Positions 27,201 to 36,476 are shown, counted from the first letter of the stretch. The stretch: DNA of 64,000 nt from Luteibacter jiangsuensis (GCF_011742555.1 NZ_JAAQQR010000005.1:1-64000); one strand, 5' to 3'. Numbers and translations: made by a program. The notes: a model not told the origin generated them from the letters alone.

Positions 27201-30200
27201 GCCAGTCCGCGCAGTCGCCAGTAGGCGGCGGCGCGGATGAGGTCGCGTGCGATGTCGAGGCGCGCGATGTCGCCAATGCGCAGCAGCACGATGGGCAGGT
27301 CGCCCGAGACGGCCTGCCCCCACAGTCCCGACTGGCCGCGCGTATTCGCGGCGATCATCGACGGCGCTGCGCGCATTGCCCGGTTCGCATAGATGATCGA
27401 AGTGGCCATATGCTCGAACAGCTGCGCATCCGCGAGCGTCGCATTCGCCTGGCGCAGCGTCACCTGGCTATGCGTCCACGCGAGGTCGAATACGCGATCG
27501 GATAGATGGCGATCACGGTATTTTTCGATCAGGCGCATGCATTGGCCACGGTCGTCGCCGACACCCGTGACGAAATCGAGCGTCGCGGTTTGTTCGGGTT
27601 CGAGGGTGATGCGCACACGGATGGCGGCAATGGGATCCAGGACCGGGCCCGCCGTGCCGCTGAGCGCGCGGCTTCCCGGAGCGAGCGCGAGGGGATCGGC
27701 CGCGCTGCGGCCACGACCGATGAAGCGTGCCCGATCGGTTTCGTAAGAGATCTCGTCGATGTCGGCATCGTGCACCGCCGCGAGATGACACGCCCAAGGC
27801 GGCTTTTCTGCGGCCGAGCGACCACGACGCGTGCACAGCAGCGCCTGCATCGATGCGACGATCTCGGTGGTGACGAAGAGCTTGCTGAACGCCGGATGCG
27901 CCGTGTCGCTGGCGGCATCGGCAAGCACCAGTTCGGCGTAACTGGTGAGTTCGACGGTGCGTCGGGTCTTGTGGCGGTTCGTGATACGCGTACGGCGAAG
28001 TTCGATGTCGTCTTCCGGTGAAACCACGATCTCGGTATGCGTTTCGAACGCGCGCTGACGAACACGGAATTCGGCGCGCGACTCGGCGAAGATGGCCTCG
28101 AAACTGTCCGTTTCCCGCATCGTCGGCTGATAGGTGGTGCTCCAGACCTCGTCGTTCGATGGGTCGCGCAGGTAACAGAACATGCCGTGGTTGTCCCGCG
28201 TGATGTCCTCTCGCCAGCGTGTCACCGCCATGGCGTCGCGGCGGCTGTAACCGCCACCGGCACTGCTTACCATCACGTGGTAGCGGCCGTTGGAAAGCAG
28301 CTGCACGGCCGGCCGGGGACGATTCGGATCGGTGAACAGGCGGAGTTGCGACTCGGCTCCCGTCGCCTGTTGCGTACTGTCTCCCATGCCGGTATGCCGG
28401 AGGTATTCGCTCGAGGAAAGGGGGAGCCTCTCCTGCAGCAGAAGACTCGTGGCCATTACGTTGGGGTCGGCTTCGAACCGGCGCTGCATCGGCTTGTCGA
28501 GCAGCGCGTGCCCTATGGCCAGCAGCGACATCCCCTGATGGTGAGACATGTACGACTGCACGATCGCCGAGTCCTGTCCAGGCCGCAGACGCGACGGCGT
28601 GTAGTCGAGCGCTTCATACAGGCCGTAACGGCCCGCCATGCCTGCCTCGCTGAGGCGCCGCAGATTGGCGGTGGCCGCCGCAGGCGACACCATCAGCGCG
28701 AGCGCCGTAGCGTACGGTGCGACGACCAGATCGTCGCCCAGACCGCGTTTCAGACCGAGGCCGGGCACACCGAACGCCCGGTACTGGTAAGTCATGCTCG
28801 CATCGACGGCGTGGTATCCCGATTCGGAAACGCCCCAGGGCACGCCACGTTGCTTGCCATAGTCGATCTGCCGCGCGACTGCGTTGCGCAGGGTCTCGTC
28901 GAGGAGGCTTCCCTCGTAGGTCGGCATCACCAGCATCGGCATCAGGTATTCGAACATCGAGCCCGTCCACGACAGCAGCACCGGCAGGCCGTGCGCTCTC
29001 GTCAGAAGACGACCGAGCGAAAACCAGCTTTCCTGCAAGACCTGTCCCTGCGCGATCGCAACGAACGTCGTCAGGCGCGCCTCCGACGCAAGCAGGTCGT
29101 AGAAGGACACGTCGAGCACATGCCGTTCGAGGTCATAGCCGATCGAGAACAGCCGCCGATGCTCGTCGTACATGAAAGCCTGGTCCATCACCGAGAGGTG
29201 CCCCACGATCGCCGCGGCGTCCTTCAGTACGGCGATCCGCGAACGGGCACACTCACCGCGCGCCGTGCCGGTCTCCGCGGCGAGTTCGGCCAATGAAGGG
29301 AGCGATGGCGTACCCGTTACATTCCCGCTCCAGCATGTCGCCTCGGCCATCAGGTCGTCGCACTGCGCCACGAGCCGTCCCAGCCAGAAGGCCGCATCAT
29401 CGGACGGCTCATGCGTCAGCCCGGCGCGCAGCGCTTCCGCACGAACGCGCTGCTCCTCCGCGAATGCCAGCACTTCGCCCAAGGACGCGGGTGGCGCATC
29501 CGCCGCGCTGGTGAGTACCTGGGCCCAGACACGCCATTCGGGGGGTGGCGCGGTCGTCAGCGAATCAGCCAGGACGTCCAGCGTGTCGCGCAGGCCGGCG
29601 ATCGATTCGCGCCGGAATACGGGATCGTCCACCAATCCGAGCAGCCCTTGCCTCAACGTCATGAGGTGGCCGGCCAGATTGCCGCTATCGACACTGGACA
29701 CGTAGCGCGGATGCAGGGGCTGCAGCGTTTCAGTGTCGTACCAGTTCAGAAAGTGGCCGCGGTACCGTTCCAGCCGGCCAAGCGTGGCAAGCGTCGCCGC
29801 CGTGCGCTCGAGGAGGCGGCCGGTACCGAGATAACCGAAGTCGTAGGCGGCGAAACCGGCCAACAGCCCCAGGCCGATATTGGTGGGGGATGTCCGTCTC
29901 GCCAAGCGGGGCTGCGGCACCATCTGCAGGTTGTCGGGCGGTAGTCCGTGATCGTCGGGGCCGCCGTGCACTTCGAAGAACCCCCATGTGCGCCGCGCAA
30001 GCTTCCGCAGGAAGGCTAGATCGCCCTCGTTGGGGACGAAACGGCGGCTCGTCGGAGCGCGGCTGACCCACCACGCGATCACCGGCGAGGTCGCCCAGAG
30101 CACCAGCCAGGGTGATGCCACGACGATGGCGAGCGGGCGCGCGAAAGCGAGGAGCGCGAACACCGCGAGAGCCGACGCCGGACCGGGCCACATGGCAGCC

Positions 30201-33142
30201 CACGGCACTCGATGTCGATGGCGTCCCTGCTTCGACACGAGGCCCGACGAGCGCCATTCGAGAAGGTGTCGGCGGCTGACGGCGATACGCCAGACGGAAC
30301 GGACCATCGCATCCAGCCCCGAGTACGCATCGTGGGGCAGTGACGCGATCGCGATCGCGAGCCGCGCCGCATGCGCGCCCGACGCGGCCAGCGCGACGTG
30401 ACCCTGCTGGCGCCAGTCGATGTCGCGAGGTTTGCGAACGGCCTCCATGAACGCCTGCAGGAGAATGGGGAGCAGCGCCATGGATAGGACGGCCAGCGTC
30501 CAGGTCACGAGCGGCGTCATCGCGAGCCAGCCGACGACCAGCAGAAGCCACGTGGCAGCGGGCACGAGACTGCGGCGCAGGTTGTCGAAAATCTTCCATC
30601 GGGACAGGCTGCTGAGATCGTTGCGCCGCCACTTCCCGGCAGCCGGCACCATCGGGAGCAACCACGGCAGGAGTTGCCAGTCACCTCGCATCCAGCGATG
30701 ACGGCGCTGGCTCTCGTCGAGGTAGCGGTCCGGCGTGCCTTCGAAGACGAGCACGTCGGTGAGCAACGCGGAACGGGCCACGCACCCCTCGATCAGGTCG
30801 TGGCTGAGCACGCGCTCCGGGCGGAATCGGTCGGCCATCGCATGCTCGAAGGCATCGATGTCGTAGATACCCTTTCCGATGAAGGAGCCTTCGTGGAAGA
30901 GGTCTTGATACACGTCCGACGTGGCTCGCGTATACGGATCGACACCCGCATCCGCGCCATAGAGGCGCGCGTGCAGCGACCGTGCCTGCGCCGGCAGCGC
31001 GATGCCGATGCGCGGCTGCATGATGCCGTAGCCCGAGGTGACCAGGGTATGCGCGGCATCGAAGACGGGCCGGTTCAGCGGATGGTCCATGGCGCCGACC
31101 AGCAGATGCGCCGCATCGCGCGGGAGATGCGTGTCGGTGTCCAGCGTGATCACGTAACGGATGTGCGGAAGGTGCTCGAGACGTCCCACCACGAGCTGGA
31201 AACGGCTCCGCCCCTGGCCTCGCAACAACGCGTTCAGCGCCGCGAGCTTGCCCCGCTTGCGATCCGCGCCGATCCAGCACTGCTCGGTGTCGCTCCATTC
31301 CCTCGGCCTGTGAAACAGGAAAAACAGGTCCGGGCCACCGGAAGCGTATCGCGCGTTGAGCGCGTCCACGCGATCGTGTGCGCGCTGGAGAATCGCCGGA
31401 TCGCCGGGCAATGACGGGGTCACGGCGTCGGTGAAGTCGGTAAGGAGCGCGAATCGCAGGCAGGCATCGCGATTTGCGAGAAACCTGATCTCGAGCGCAT
31501 CCACCAGCTCGTCGACATCGCCCGGATTGCCAAGCAACGTCGGTACAACCACCATGGTGCTCGCCTCGATCGGGATGCCTTTGCTGTAGTCCATGCGTGG
31601 GAGCCGATCGGGACGCGTCAGCACCGTAGCCGCGAGGTTCAGCAGCCCGAGTGCGAATTGGCTTGCGAGTATCGCGGCGGCGAGAACCAGGATGACGATC
31701 AGCACCGGATTGAAATGCTCGAGCGAACCGCTGCCCAACAGGACTGTCGTCAGGGCGAGCGTCAGGCCGACGAAGAGCGCCATGGACAAGCCAAAGGTCG
31801 ACCTCGACACCGCAGTGCCGTCGCGGTCCGTACGCGAGCTGCGGATTCCAAGCCTTCGCCGCAATGCTGGCAGGCCATTGCCGTGGAGGTGGTAGCCGAC
31901 ATGCGAGGACAGTCCCTGCCCGGCCAGGCTCGCGTCGAGCACGGCACGCGCCACGTGCACCTCGTCGAGCCCATTCTTTCGGGCGAGGCGCTCGATCCGA
32001 TGGCGATAGTCGTCACGGCTGGCGAAATCCATGCGTCCATAGACGCCAGCCGGATCTTCCCGCAAGGCAGCGTCGACGAGGCTCGTCCGTTCGACGAGCG
32101 CCTGCCAGTCGATCATCGCGAGGGCGCGCAGGCTGCCGATGCTATTGCTCATCGACACCTGCTGCGCGGCCTGCTGCTGTGACTCCATCTGAACCAGGTA
32201 ATCGATGCTTTGCCCCGATTCCGCGAGGCGTTGCTCGACCCAGCTCAACGGCATCGCGAGCGCCGGTCCCTGCCCCTGCAGCCGCCGCACAAGCTCGGCC
32301 ACGAACGGCGCGGTCATCACCGGAGCCGACCGGGCCATGTCGGCCACGACGAGCACCACGTTTTTCGCGTCTTCCGCCGCCATCCGTGTCATCGCGTTCG
32401 CCCATCGCGCGGCGCGCCTGCGACCTGCGCGATCATGGGTCAGGCGAACGGCGATGCGGCGCAGGTTTTCGATCAGGGCCATGCGCAACATGATCGGCAC
32501 GGCCCAGAGCTCGCCGAGGCTCAGCGGCGTTACGGACTGGTAGCTCGTGAGGAATCGAGCAAGCCCGCTTTCGTCGACGCGGCCGTCGCCGTGGGCGATG
32601 ACCTCCAGAGCGGCATCATAGACGCGAGGCAGGCCTTTGGACGGTCCGTCGTCGAGCTGAACGAGCTCGCGGCTGTAGCCGTCCGGAAAATCCCGTTTCG
32701 CGGTGTCGATCTGCTCCTCGACGAGGTAAAGATTGTCCAGGAGCCAGACACCTGCGGGTGTGGTCGCCTCACCCTGCCTGCTCGCCGACATCAAGCCGCG
32801 ACAGGCTTCCAATATGATCCGTTCATTGTCGGCAAGCCTGGGCACCAGCCATTCGGGCGTCCTTTTCGACGCGACGTGGTGACGATGTGCAAGAAAAGGG
32901 CCGTGCGCTTCCAGTTGATCCGCGTTGAACAGTTCCGCTCTGATCAGGGGCTCGCGCTCGACGTCTGCCGATAGGCCTTGGCCACGTCTGCCGAGTCCGA
33001 TCAACTTCTTGCCAGTAGGGCGGCTGACGGGCTCATCGATGCATCCTGTTGTGGGTGTAACAGCGCCCGGAAGCAGAATCGTGTCACAGGGGGCGTTATG
33101 CAGATGCGAGACGTCGTGCACACGTCCATCACGGGAGTGCAA
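24284..33142 (-). CDS. Cyclic beta-1,2-glucan synthase-type enzyme (GT84-GH94, NdvB/ChvB-like)
   Basis: About 2950 residues, the size of NdvB/ChvB. The N-terminal part (EREPLIRAELFNADQLEAH onward) leads into a transmembrane block (SMALFVGLTLALTTVLLG; LIVILVLAAAILASQ), the glycosyltransferase with VITLDTDTHLPRDA and QRRHRWMRGDWQLLPW, more membrane helices, a glycoamylase-like domain, and two GH94-type regions with GGDWNDGMNRIGEGGKGES carrying the catalytic Asp. The enzyme polymerises UDP-glucose into beta-1,2-glucan at the inner membrane, and the GH94 part trims or phosphorolyses chains. Start uncertain: the frame opens with TTG at 33142, and the conserved region begins about 58 residues later. 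The last 75 residues extend past the GH94 fold. Single-gene unit. Confidence 0.9.
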   Translation of the reverse strand: MHSRDGRVHDVSHLHNAPCDTILLPGAVTPTTGCIDEPVSRPTGKKLIGLGRRGQGLSADVEREPLIRAELFNADQLEAHGPFLAHRHHVASKRTPEWLVPRLADNERIILEACRGLMSASRQGEATTPAGVWLLDNLYLVEEQIDTAKRDFPDGYSRELVQLDDGPSKGLPRVYDAALEVIAHGDGRVDESGLARFLTSYQSVTPLSLGELWAVPIMLRMALIENLRRIAVRLTHDRAGRRRAARWANAMTRMAAEDAKNVVLVVADMARSAPVMTAPFVAELVRRLQGQGPALAMPLSWVEQRLAESGQSIDYLVQMESQQQAAQQVSMSNSIGSLRALAMIDWQALVERTSLVDAALREDPAGVYGRMDFASRDDYRHRIERLARKNGLDEVHVARAVLDASLAGQGLSSHVGYHLHGNGLPALRRRLGIRSSRTDRDGTAVSRSTFGLSMALFVGLTLALTTVLLGSGSLEHFNPVLIVILVLAAAILASQFALGLLNLAATVLTRPDRLPRMDYSKGIPIEASTMVVVPTLLGNPGDVDELVDALEIRFLANRDACLRFALLTDFTDAVTPSLPGDPAILQRAHDRVDALNARYASGGPDLFFLFHRPREWSDTEQCWIGADRKRGKLAALNALLRGQGRSRFQLVVGRLEHLPHIRYVITLDTDTHLPRDAAHLLVGAMDHPLNRPVFDAAHTLVTSGYGIMQPRIGIALPAQARSLHARLYGADAGVDPYTRATSDVYQDLFHEGSFIGKGIYDIDAFEHAMADRFRPERVLSHDLIEGCVARSALLTDVLVFEGTPDRYLDESQRRHRWMRGDWQLLPWLLPMVPAAGKWRRNDLSSLSRWKIFDNLRRSLVPAATWLLLVVGWLAMTPLVTWTLAVLSMALLPILLQAFMEAVRKPRDIDWRQQGHVALAASGAHAARLAIAIASLPHDAYSGLDAMVRSVWRIAVSRRHLLEWRSSGLVSKQGRHRHRVPWAAMWPGPASALAVFALLAFARPLAIVVASPWLVLWATSPVIAWWVSRAPTSRRFVPNEGDLAFLRKLARRTWGFFEVHGGPDDHGLPPDNLQMVPQPRLARRTSPTNIGLGLLAGFAAYDFGYLGTGRLLERTAATLATLGRLERYRGHFLNWYDTETLQPLHPRYVSSVDSGNLAGHLMTLRQGLLGLVDDPVFRRESIAGLRDTLDVLADSLTTAPPPEWRVWAQVLTSAADAPPASLGEVLAFAEEQRVRAEALRAGLTHEPSDDAAFWLGRLVAQCDDLMAEATCWSGNVTGTPSLPSLAELAAETGTARGECARSRIAVLKDAAAIVGHLSVMDQAFMYDEHRRLFSIGYDLERHVLDVSFYDLLASEARLTTFVAIAQGQVLQESWFSLGRLLTRAHGLPVLLSWTGSMFEYLMPMLVMPTYEGSLLDETLRNAVARQIDYGKQRGVPWGVSESGYHAVDASMTYQYRAFGVPGLGLKRGLGDDLVVAPYATALALMVSPAAATANLRRLSEAGMAGRYGLYEALDYTPSRLRPGQDSAIVQSYMSHHQGMSLLAIGHALLDKPMQRRFEADPNVMATSLLLQERLPLSSSEYLRHTGMGDSTQQATGAESQLRLFTDPNRPRPAVQLLSNGRYHVMVSSAGGGYSRRDAMAVTRWREDITRDNHGMFCYLRDPSNDEVWSTTYQPTMRETDSFEAIFAESRAEFRVRQRAFETHTEIVVSPEDDIELRRTRITNRHKTRRTVELTSYAELVLADAASDTAHPAFSKLFVTTEIVASMQALLCTRRGRSAAEKPPWACHLAAVHDADIDEISYETDRARFIGRGRSAADPLALAPGSRALSGTAGPVLDPIAAIRVRITLEPEQTATLDFVTGVGDDRGQCMRLIEKYRDRHLSDRVFDLAWTHSQVTLRQANATLADAQLFEHMATSIIYANRAMRAAPSMIAANTRGQSGLWGQAVSGDLPIVLLRIGDIARLDIARDLIRAAAYWRLRGLAVDLVIWNEDSTGYRQALHEALIGLLASGAEASLLDRPGGVYIRAAQPLSYEDRLVMEASARIVVVDTLGSLQEQMERHRMVPAPAIAEPAGWLPRIAEAKIAATQATGEFSADGTEYVITSGQGATTPAPWCNVLANPGFGSVVSESGSAYTWSGNAHGCRLTPWQNDPVEDACGEALYLRDEATGHAWSPSPLPMRGEGAYTTRHGFGYSVFEHAERDVATRLEVFVARDAPLKFQVLSITNKGSEELLLTATGYVEWVLGDIREKNAMHIVTDVDPTTGALFARNAYNGDFPGRVAFFDVGDNDREIGGDRGDFLGRNGRASSPLALRRQGWSNRVGAGLDPCGALRVSVRLAPGESRDLVFRLGMGDSEAEARELVQRYRQDGAAARELAEVRARWSELLGAVQVRSPEPAVDVFANGWLLYQTIASRIWARSGYYQSGGAIGFRDQLQDSMAMLHADPTVARAQLLTCAGRQFIEGDVQHWWHPPSGRGVRTTCSDDFLWLPLAASRYARATADTMVLDEAIEYIEMRALRPGEESVYDLPRVSGTRETLYEHCVRALEHAMSRGTHGLPLIGGGDWNDGMNRIGEGGKGESVWLAFFLMHVLREFAPLAAGRGDAVFAAHCDEEANRLAANVEAHAWDGEWYLRAWFDDGTPLGSAANDECRIDAVAQSWSVLSGGAPDGRAREAMRSVDAHLVRPDAGLIQLLDPPFDKTAMDPGYIKGYLPGVRENGGQYTHAAVWVAMAFARLGQTEHAWDLARMILPSSHTADAASMATYKVEPYVLAADVYAVEPHVGRGGWTWYTGSAGWMYRLLIESLFGISLVDGRLSIVPCVPAAWDGYSVTYRHGSSTYDIELRRAHPDEAVSLTLDGEAVEGNSVQMTDDSAVHQVLCVYCVAPPTTDAPSTDRQNPTPHEIREAGLRDYDKAAATNPKACAMRVCDASGKVHALGTISSSEGLKGGTRRSDWTD

Positions 33143-33219
33143 CGGAGAACCACGACGTTCTTACGCCCCAACTTCCCCCGGCCGCCGCAAGGCCGAGCGG
33201 GTACCATCGCAAGCCACCC

Positions 33220-33235
33220 TTTCTAAATTTAGAAA
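33220..33235. promoter_or_regulatory. 16-bp perfect palindrome upstream of AKR operon
   Basis: TTTCTAAATTTAGAAA is self-complementary and lies about 88 nt before the aldo-keto reductase start, in an AT-rich gap between it and the divergent glucan synthase gene. A second, wider inverted pair, GTTTCC near 33239 and GGAAAC near 33272, follows. These look like operator sequences for a dimeric regulator. Confidence 0.5.
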
Positions 33236-33322
33236 CCTGTTTCCATTATGTGTCTGTTCTAATTCATTTTTGGAAACCACAGACTGATCTCCACAGGGCA
33301 TTCCCCAGTAACGGAGGTCACG

Positions 33323-34378
33323 ATGAAGTACAAGACACTCGGCAACACCGGTCTTCTCGTCTCGCAGCTCTGCCTCGGGACGATGACGTTCAGCGACGGC
33401 ACCGGTGTTTACAAGCACATCGGTAATGTCGGCCAGGACGATGCGGACCGGCTCGTAAAGGCCAGCTTCGACGCCGGCATCAACTTCTTCGACACCGCCG
33501 ACGTCTACTCGGCCGGCGCCAGCGAGCGCACGCTCGGGCAGTCGTTCCGCAACCTCGGCATCGCACGATCGGACGTGGTGCTGGCCACGAAGGTCTACAG
33601 CCGCATGGGCCAGGGCCGTAACGACGTCGGCGCGTCGCGCGGTCACATCATGGATGCGGTGGAGGCAAGCCTGAAGCGCTTGCAGACCGATCACATCGAC
33701 CTGTACCAGATCCACGCCACCGACGTCCTTACGCCCATGGAGGAAACCTTGCGTGCGCTGGACGATCTGGTGCGCCAAGGCAAGGTCCGCTACGTCGGCG
33801 TGTCCAACTGGCAGGCATGGCGTATCGCTACCGCGCTCGGCCTCTCGGCGCGGCTGAATATCTCGCGCTTCCAGACCGTGCAGGCTTATTACTCGATCGC
33901 AGGTCGCGACGTGGAGCGCGAGATCGCCCCGCTGCTGCAGTCGGAGAAGATGGGCCTGCTGGTGTGGAGCCCGCTGGCTGGCGGTCTGCTGTCGGGCAAG
34001 TTCAGCCGTGAGAATCAGTCGCCTGAAGGCTCGCGCCGCTCCGGTTTCGACTTCCCCATCGTGGACAAGGAGCGCGCCTGGGACGTGATCGACGTGCTGC
34101 GCCCCATTGCCGAAGCGCACGGCTGTACACCCGCCCGCGTAGCCCTCGCCTGGCTGCTCTCGAAGCCTGTCGTCACTTCCGTGCTTGTGGGTGCCAAACG
34201 ACTCGACCAGCTGGAAGACAACCTCGCCGCCATCGACCTGACGCTGAGCGAGGACGAGATCCGCCAGCTCGACGCCGTCAGCGAGCTTCCAGCCGAGTAT
34301 CCGGGCTGGATGCTGGAAACCCAGGGCGCCGACCGTCTGGGCCCGGTGGATCTCTGGCAGAGCCGGACCACGTCCTGA
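33323..34378 (+). CDS. Aldo/keto reductase
   Basis: A 351-residue NADPH-dependent AKR. The barrel motifs are clear: MKYKTLGNTGLLVSQLCLGTM, the catalytic FFDTADVYSAGASE (Asp, Tyr), ATKVYSRMG (Lys), and IDLYQIHATD (His). The NADPH-binding end is SVLVGAKRLDQLEDN. Closest in pattern to YajO/YhdN-type reductases of small aldehydes. GGAGG precedes ATG 33323. First of three co-directional genes (AKR, SDR, NTF2-fold), suggesting a detoxification operon under the convergent LysR regulator. Confidence 0.92.
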   Translation: MKYKTLGNTGLLVSQLCLGTMTFSDGTGVYKHIGNVGQDDADRLVKASFDAGINFFDTADVYSAGASERTLGQSFRNLGIARSDVVLATKVYSRMGQGRNDVGASRGHIMDAVEASLKRLQTDHIDLYQIHATDVLTPMEETLRALDDLVRQGKVRYVGVSNWQAWRIATALGLSARLNISRFQTVQAYYSIAGRDVEREIAPLLQSEKMGLLVWSPLAGGLLSGKFSRENQSPEGSRRSGFDFPIVDKERAWDVIDVLRPIAEAHGCTPARVALAWLLSKPVVTSVLVGAKRLDQLEDNLAAIDLTLSEDEIRQLDAVSELPAEYPGWMLETQGADRLGPVDLWQSRTTS

Positions 34379-34400
34379 TTCGAGATCGAGGATCAAGCAC

Positions 34401-35153
34401 ATGACACATCGTCTGCAAAACAAAGTGGCCGTCGTCACGGGCGCCTCGAAGGGCCTGGGTGCCGCCATCGCACAGCAGTTCGCGGCCGAAGGCGCCTCCG
34501 TGGTCGTCAACTACGCCAGCAGCAAGACAGCCGCGGATGCCTTGGTCGCGAACATCGTGAGCGCTGGCGGAAAGGCCGTCGCCGTCAAGGCCGACATGAG
34601 CAAGCCGAGCGAGGTCGAGGCGTTGTTCACCGAAGCGGCCCGTGTTTACGGCCGTGTCGACATCCTGGTCAACAACGCCGGCGTTTACGACTTCCAGCCC
34701 GTCGGCAACACCACGCTGGAGCTCTTCCGCCGGCACATGGAACTGAACGTGTTCGGCTACCTGCTGGCGGTGAGGGAAGCCCTGAAGGTGATGCCGGATG
34801 GCGGCAGCATCGTGAACATGAGTTCCACGGTGACGCTGTTCGGGCCGGACAACGCGTCGATCTACACTGCTACCAAGGGCGCCATCGACGGACTGACGCG
34901 CGCCCTCGCCACCGAGCTTGCGCCGCGCCGGATACGCGTCAACGCGATAAAGCCCGGCGTGGTCGAGACCGAAGGTGTGGAAGCAGGCGGCTTTGGCGAG
35001 GGATCGGATTTCGCCGCCATGATCACCGCCAGGACCCCGCTCGGACGCCTGGGCAAGCCCTCCGATATCGCGCCTGCCGCGGTCTACCTCGCATCCGACG
35101 AATCGAGCTGGACGACCGGAGAGTTCCTGGTGCTTGCCGGCGGTCACCGCTGA
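34401..35153 (+). CDS. SDR-family oxidoreductase
   Basis: A 250-residue classical short-chain dehydrogenase. TGASKGLGAAIA is the nucleotide-binding loop, NNAG is present (LVNNAGVYDF), the catalytic Ser lies in VNMSSTVTLFG, and Tyr-x-x-x-Lys is YTATKGA, with the characteristic RVNAIKPGVVETEG after it. Substrate unknown; the pattern resembles glucose/3-oxoacyl reductases. It follows the AKR gene by 22 nt, with GAGGA upstream of ATG 34401. Confidence 0.92.
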   Translation: MTHRLQNKVAVVTGASKGLGAAIAQQFAAEGASVVVNYASSKTAADALVANIVSAGGKAVAVKADMSKPSEVEALFTEAARVYGRVDILVNNAGVYDFQPVGNTTLELFRRHMELNVFGYLLAVREALKVMPDGGSIVNMSSTVTLFGPDNASIYTATKGAIDGLTRALATELAPRRIRVNAIKPGVVETEGVEAGGFGEGSDFAAMITARTPLGRLGKPSDIAPAAVYLASDESSWTTGEFLVLAGGHR

Positions 35154-35172
35154 TCTGCAGAGGGAGAGCAAC

Positions 35173-35586
35173 ATGACGACGACTAACGAACGGACCGCCG
35201 GACAGGTAGTCCAGTCCTACCTCGATACGTTCTTCAGCAAGGATCTCGAAAAGACGCTCGCCTGCCTCACCGACGACGTGGTGTGGAAGGTCCAGGGTGC
35301 GCCGGATGTGCCCACGATCGGCGTACGCAAGGGCAAGGATGCCGTTCGCGAATGGATGGCGCTGTTCCCGCCGAACTTCGTGCCGCTCGATTTCCAGGTG
35401 GAACGCATCTACGAAAGCGGCGACCAGGCGGTGCTGACAGGTCATTTCACGCACCGGATCGTGAGCACGGGAAAAAACTTCAGCAGCGACTTCGCGGTGA
35501 TCTGCACCGTGCGCGACGGCAAGATCGCTGCGTACAACTTCATCGAGGACTCTTACGGACTCTGGCGCGCATTCCAGCCTGGCTGA
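35173..35586 (+). CDS. SnoaL/NTF2-fold protein (ketosteroid isomerase-like)
   Basis: A 137-residue NTF2-like protein: VVQSYLDTFFSKDLEKTLACLTDDVVWKVQG (in part), KGKDAVREWMALF, then ESGDQAVLTGHFTHRIVSTGK and the DGKIAAYNFIEDSYGLWRAF end. Members of this fold act as small isomerases, dehydratases or ligand binders. ATG 35173 has GGGAG upstream; a start 39 nt earlier lacks one. Third gene of the AKR-SDR operon, 19 nt after the SDR. Its last codons form part of a terminator-like hairpin. Confidence 0.82.
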   Translation: MTTTNERTAGQVVQSYLDTFFSKDLEKTLACLTDDVVWKVQGAPDVPTIGVRKGKDAVREWMALFPPNFVPLDFQVERIYESGDQAVLTGHFTHRIVSTGKNFSSDFAVICTVRDGKIAAYNFIEDSYGLWRAFQPG

Positions 35587-35595
35587 AGCCAGGCT
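35576..35595 (+). terminator. Hairpin between convergent NTF2-fold and LysR genes
   Basis: AGCCTGGC-TGAA-GCCAGGCT is a perfect 8-bp stem with a 4-nt loop. It overlaps the stop codon of the plus-strand gene and touches the stop of the convergent LysR gene, so it could end transcription from both sides. No long T-run follows, so intrinsic termination would be weak. Confidence 0.55.
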
Positions 35596-36476
35596 CAGCC
35601 GGCCAGATCGCGGTTCGTTTTTACCACGTGGTCCGCAAGGAACTCGCTTACCGCACGGACGCGGGCGGACGCGACCAGGTCGGCGTGGGTCACCAGCCAC
35701 ACCTCGTTGCTGAAGAGTTCTTCCGGCGGCACCACACGCACGAAATCGTCGCCCGTCGCCAGGAAGTCCGGAATCACGGCCAATCCCAGGCCGGCTCGCA
35801 CGGCCGCGATCTGTGTCGGGAGGCTCGTCGTCACCAATGCCACCTTGCAACCGGGGTGGGTCTGCGCAAGCCAGTTCGCGGCCGGCAAGTGGGCGTGACT
35901 CTCGTCCCAGGTGATGATGTGACGCCCTTCGAGCGGTTCTCCGGGAATGGCCGGATGGGCGTCGAGGTAGTCGCGGCTGCCATAGACCGAGTAGGTCATG
36001 TGCCCTACCCGCCTTACCTTCAGATTGCCGCGCTCCGGCCGCACGACACGGAGCGCGATGTCCGCCTCGCGCCGGCTGAGGTTCGCGGTGGTGTTGCTGG
36101 TGATGAGCTCGAGGCAGATGCCCGGGAACCGCTCGCGGAACACCGGCAGCGCCGGAATGATGAGATCGGTGGCCAGATTTTCCGAAGTGGCCACACGGAC
36201 GGTGCCGGTCGGCGTCTTGTCGAGGCCGGCGGCACCGCGTTCCAGCGCGAGGATGCCGTCCTCCACCACCTCCGCGTGCCTGAGCACTTCGCGCCCTTCA
36301 TCGGTGAGGAAATACCCGGTCGCATGCCGGGCGAACAGCGTCATGCCGACGCTGGCTTCCAGCTCACCGATGCGTCGGCTGACCGTGGACTGGCTGACAC
36401 CCATCGCGGCGGCCGTCTGCGTGAGGCTGCCGGATCGGGCCACGGAGAGGAAGAAGCGGAGGTCGTTCCAGTCCAT
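35595..36476 (-). CDS. LysR-family transcriptional regulator
   Basis: A 293-residue LysR protein. The winged helix-turn-helix is at residues 1-60: DWNDLRFFLSVARSGSLTQTAA, then MGVSQSTVSRRIGELEASVG. The effector domain starts near residue 90 (GTVRVATSENLATDLIIPALP). ATG 36476 is preferred over an upstream alternative at 36515 because it gives the normal family N-terminus. Convergent with the AKR-SDR-NTF2 operon and divergent from a serine hydrolase; it could regulate either. Confidence 0.9.
   Translation of the reverse strand: MDWNDLRFFLSVARSGSLTQTAAAMGVSQSTVSRRIGELEASVGMTLFARHATGYFLTDEGREVLRHAEVVEDGILALERGAAGLDKTPTGTVRVATSENLATDLIIPALPVFRERFPGICLELITSNTTANLSRREADIALRVVRPERGNLKVRRVGHMTYSVYGSRDYLDAHPAIPGEPLEGRHIITWDESHAHLPAANWLAQTHPGCKVALVTTSLPTQIAAVRAGLGLAVIPDFLATGDDFVRVVPPEELFSNEVWLVTHADLVASARVRAVSEFLADHVVKTNRDLAG

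Noticed and set aside
24932-27505. Long plus-strand open frame inside the glucan synthase gene
   Set aside because: Antisense shadow of a GC-rich conserved gene; its translation has no family pattern.
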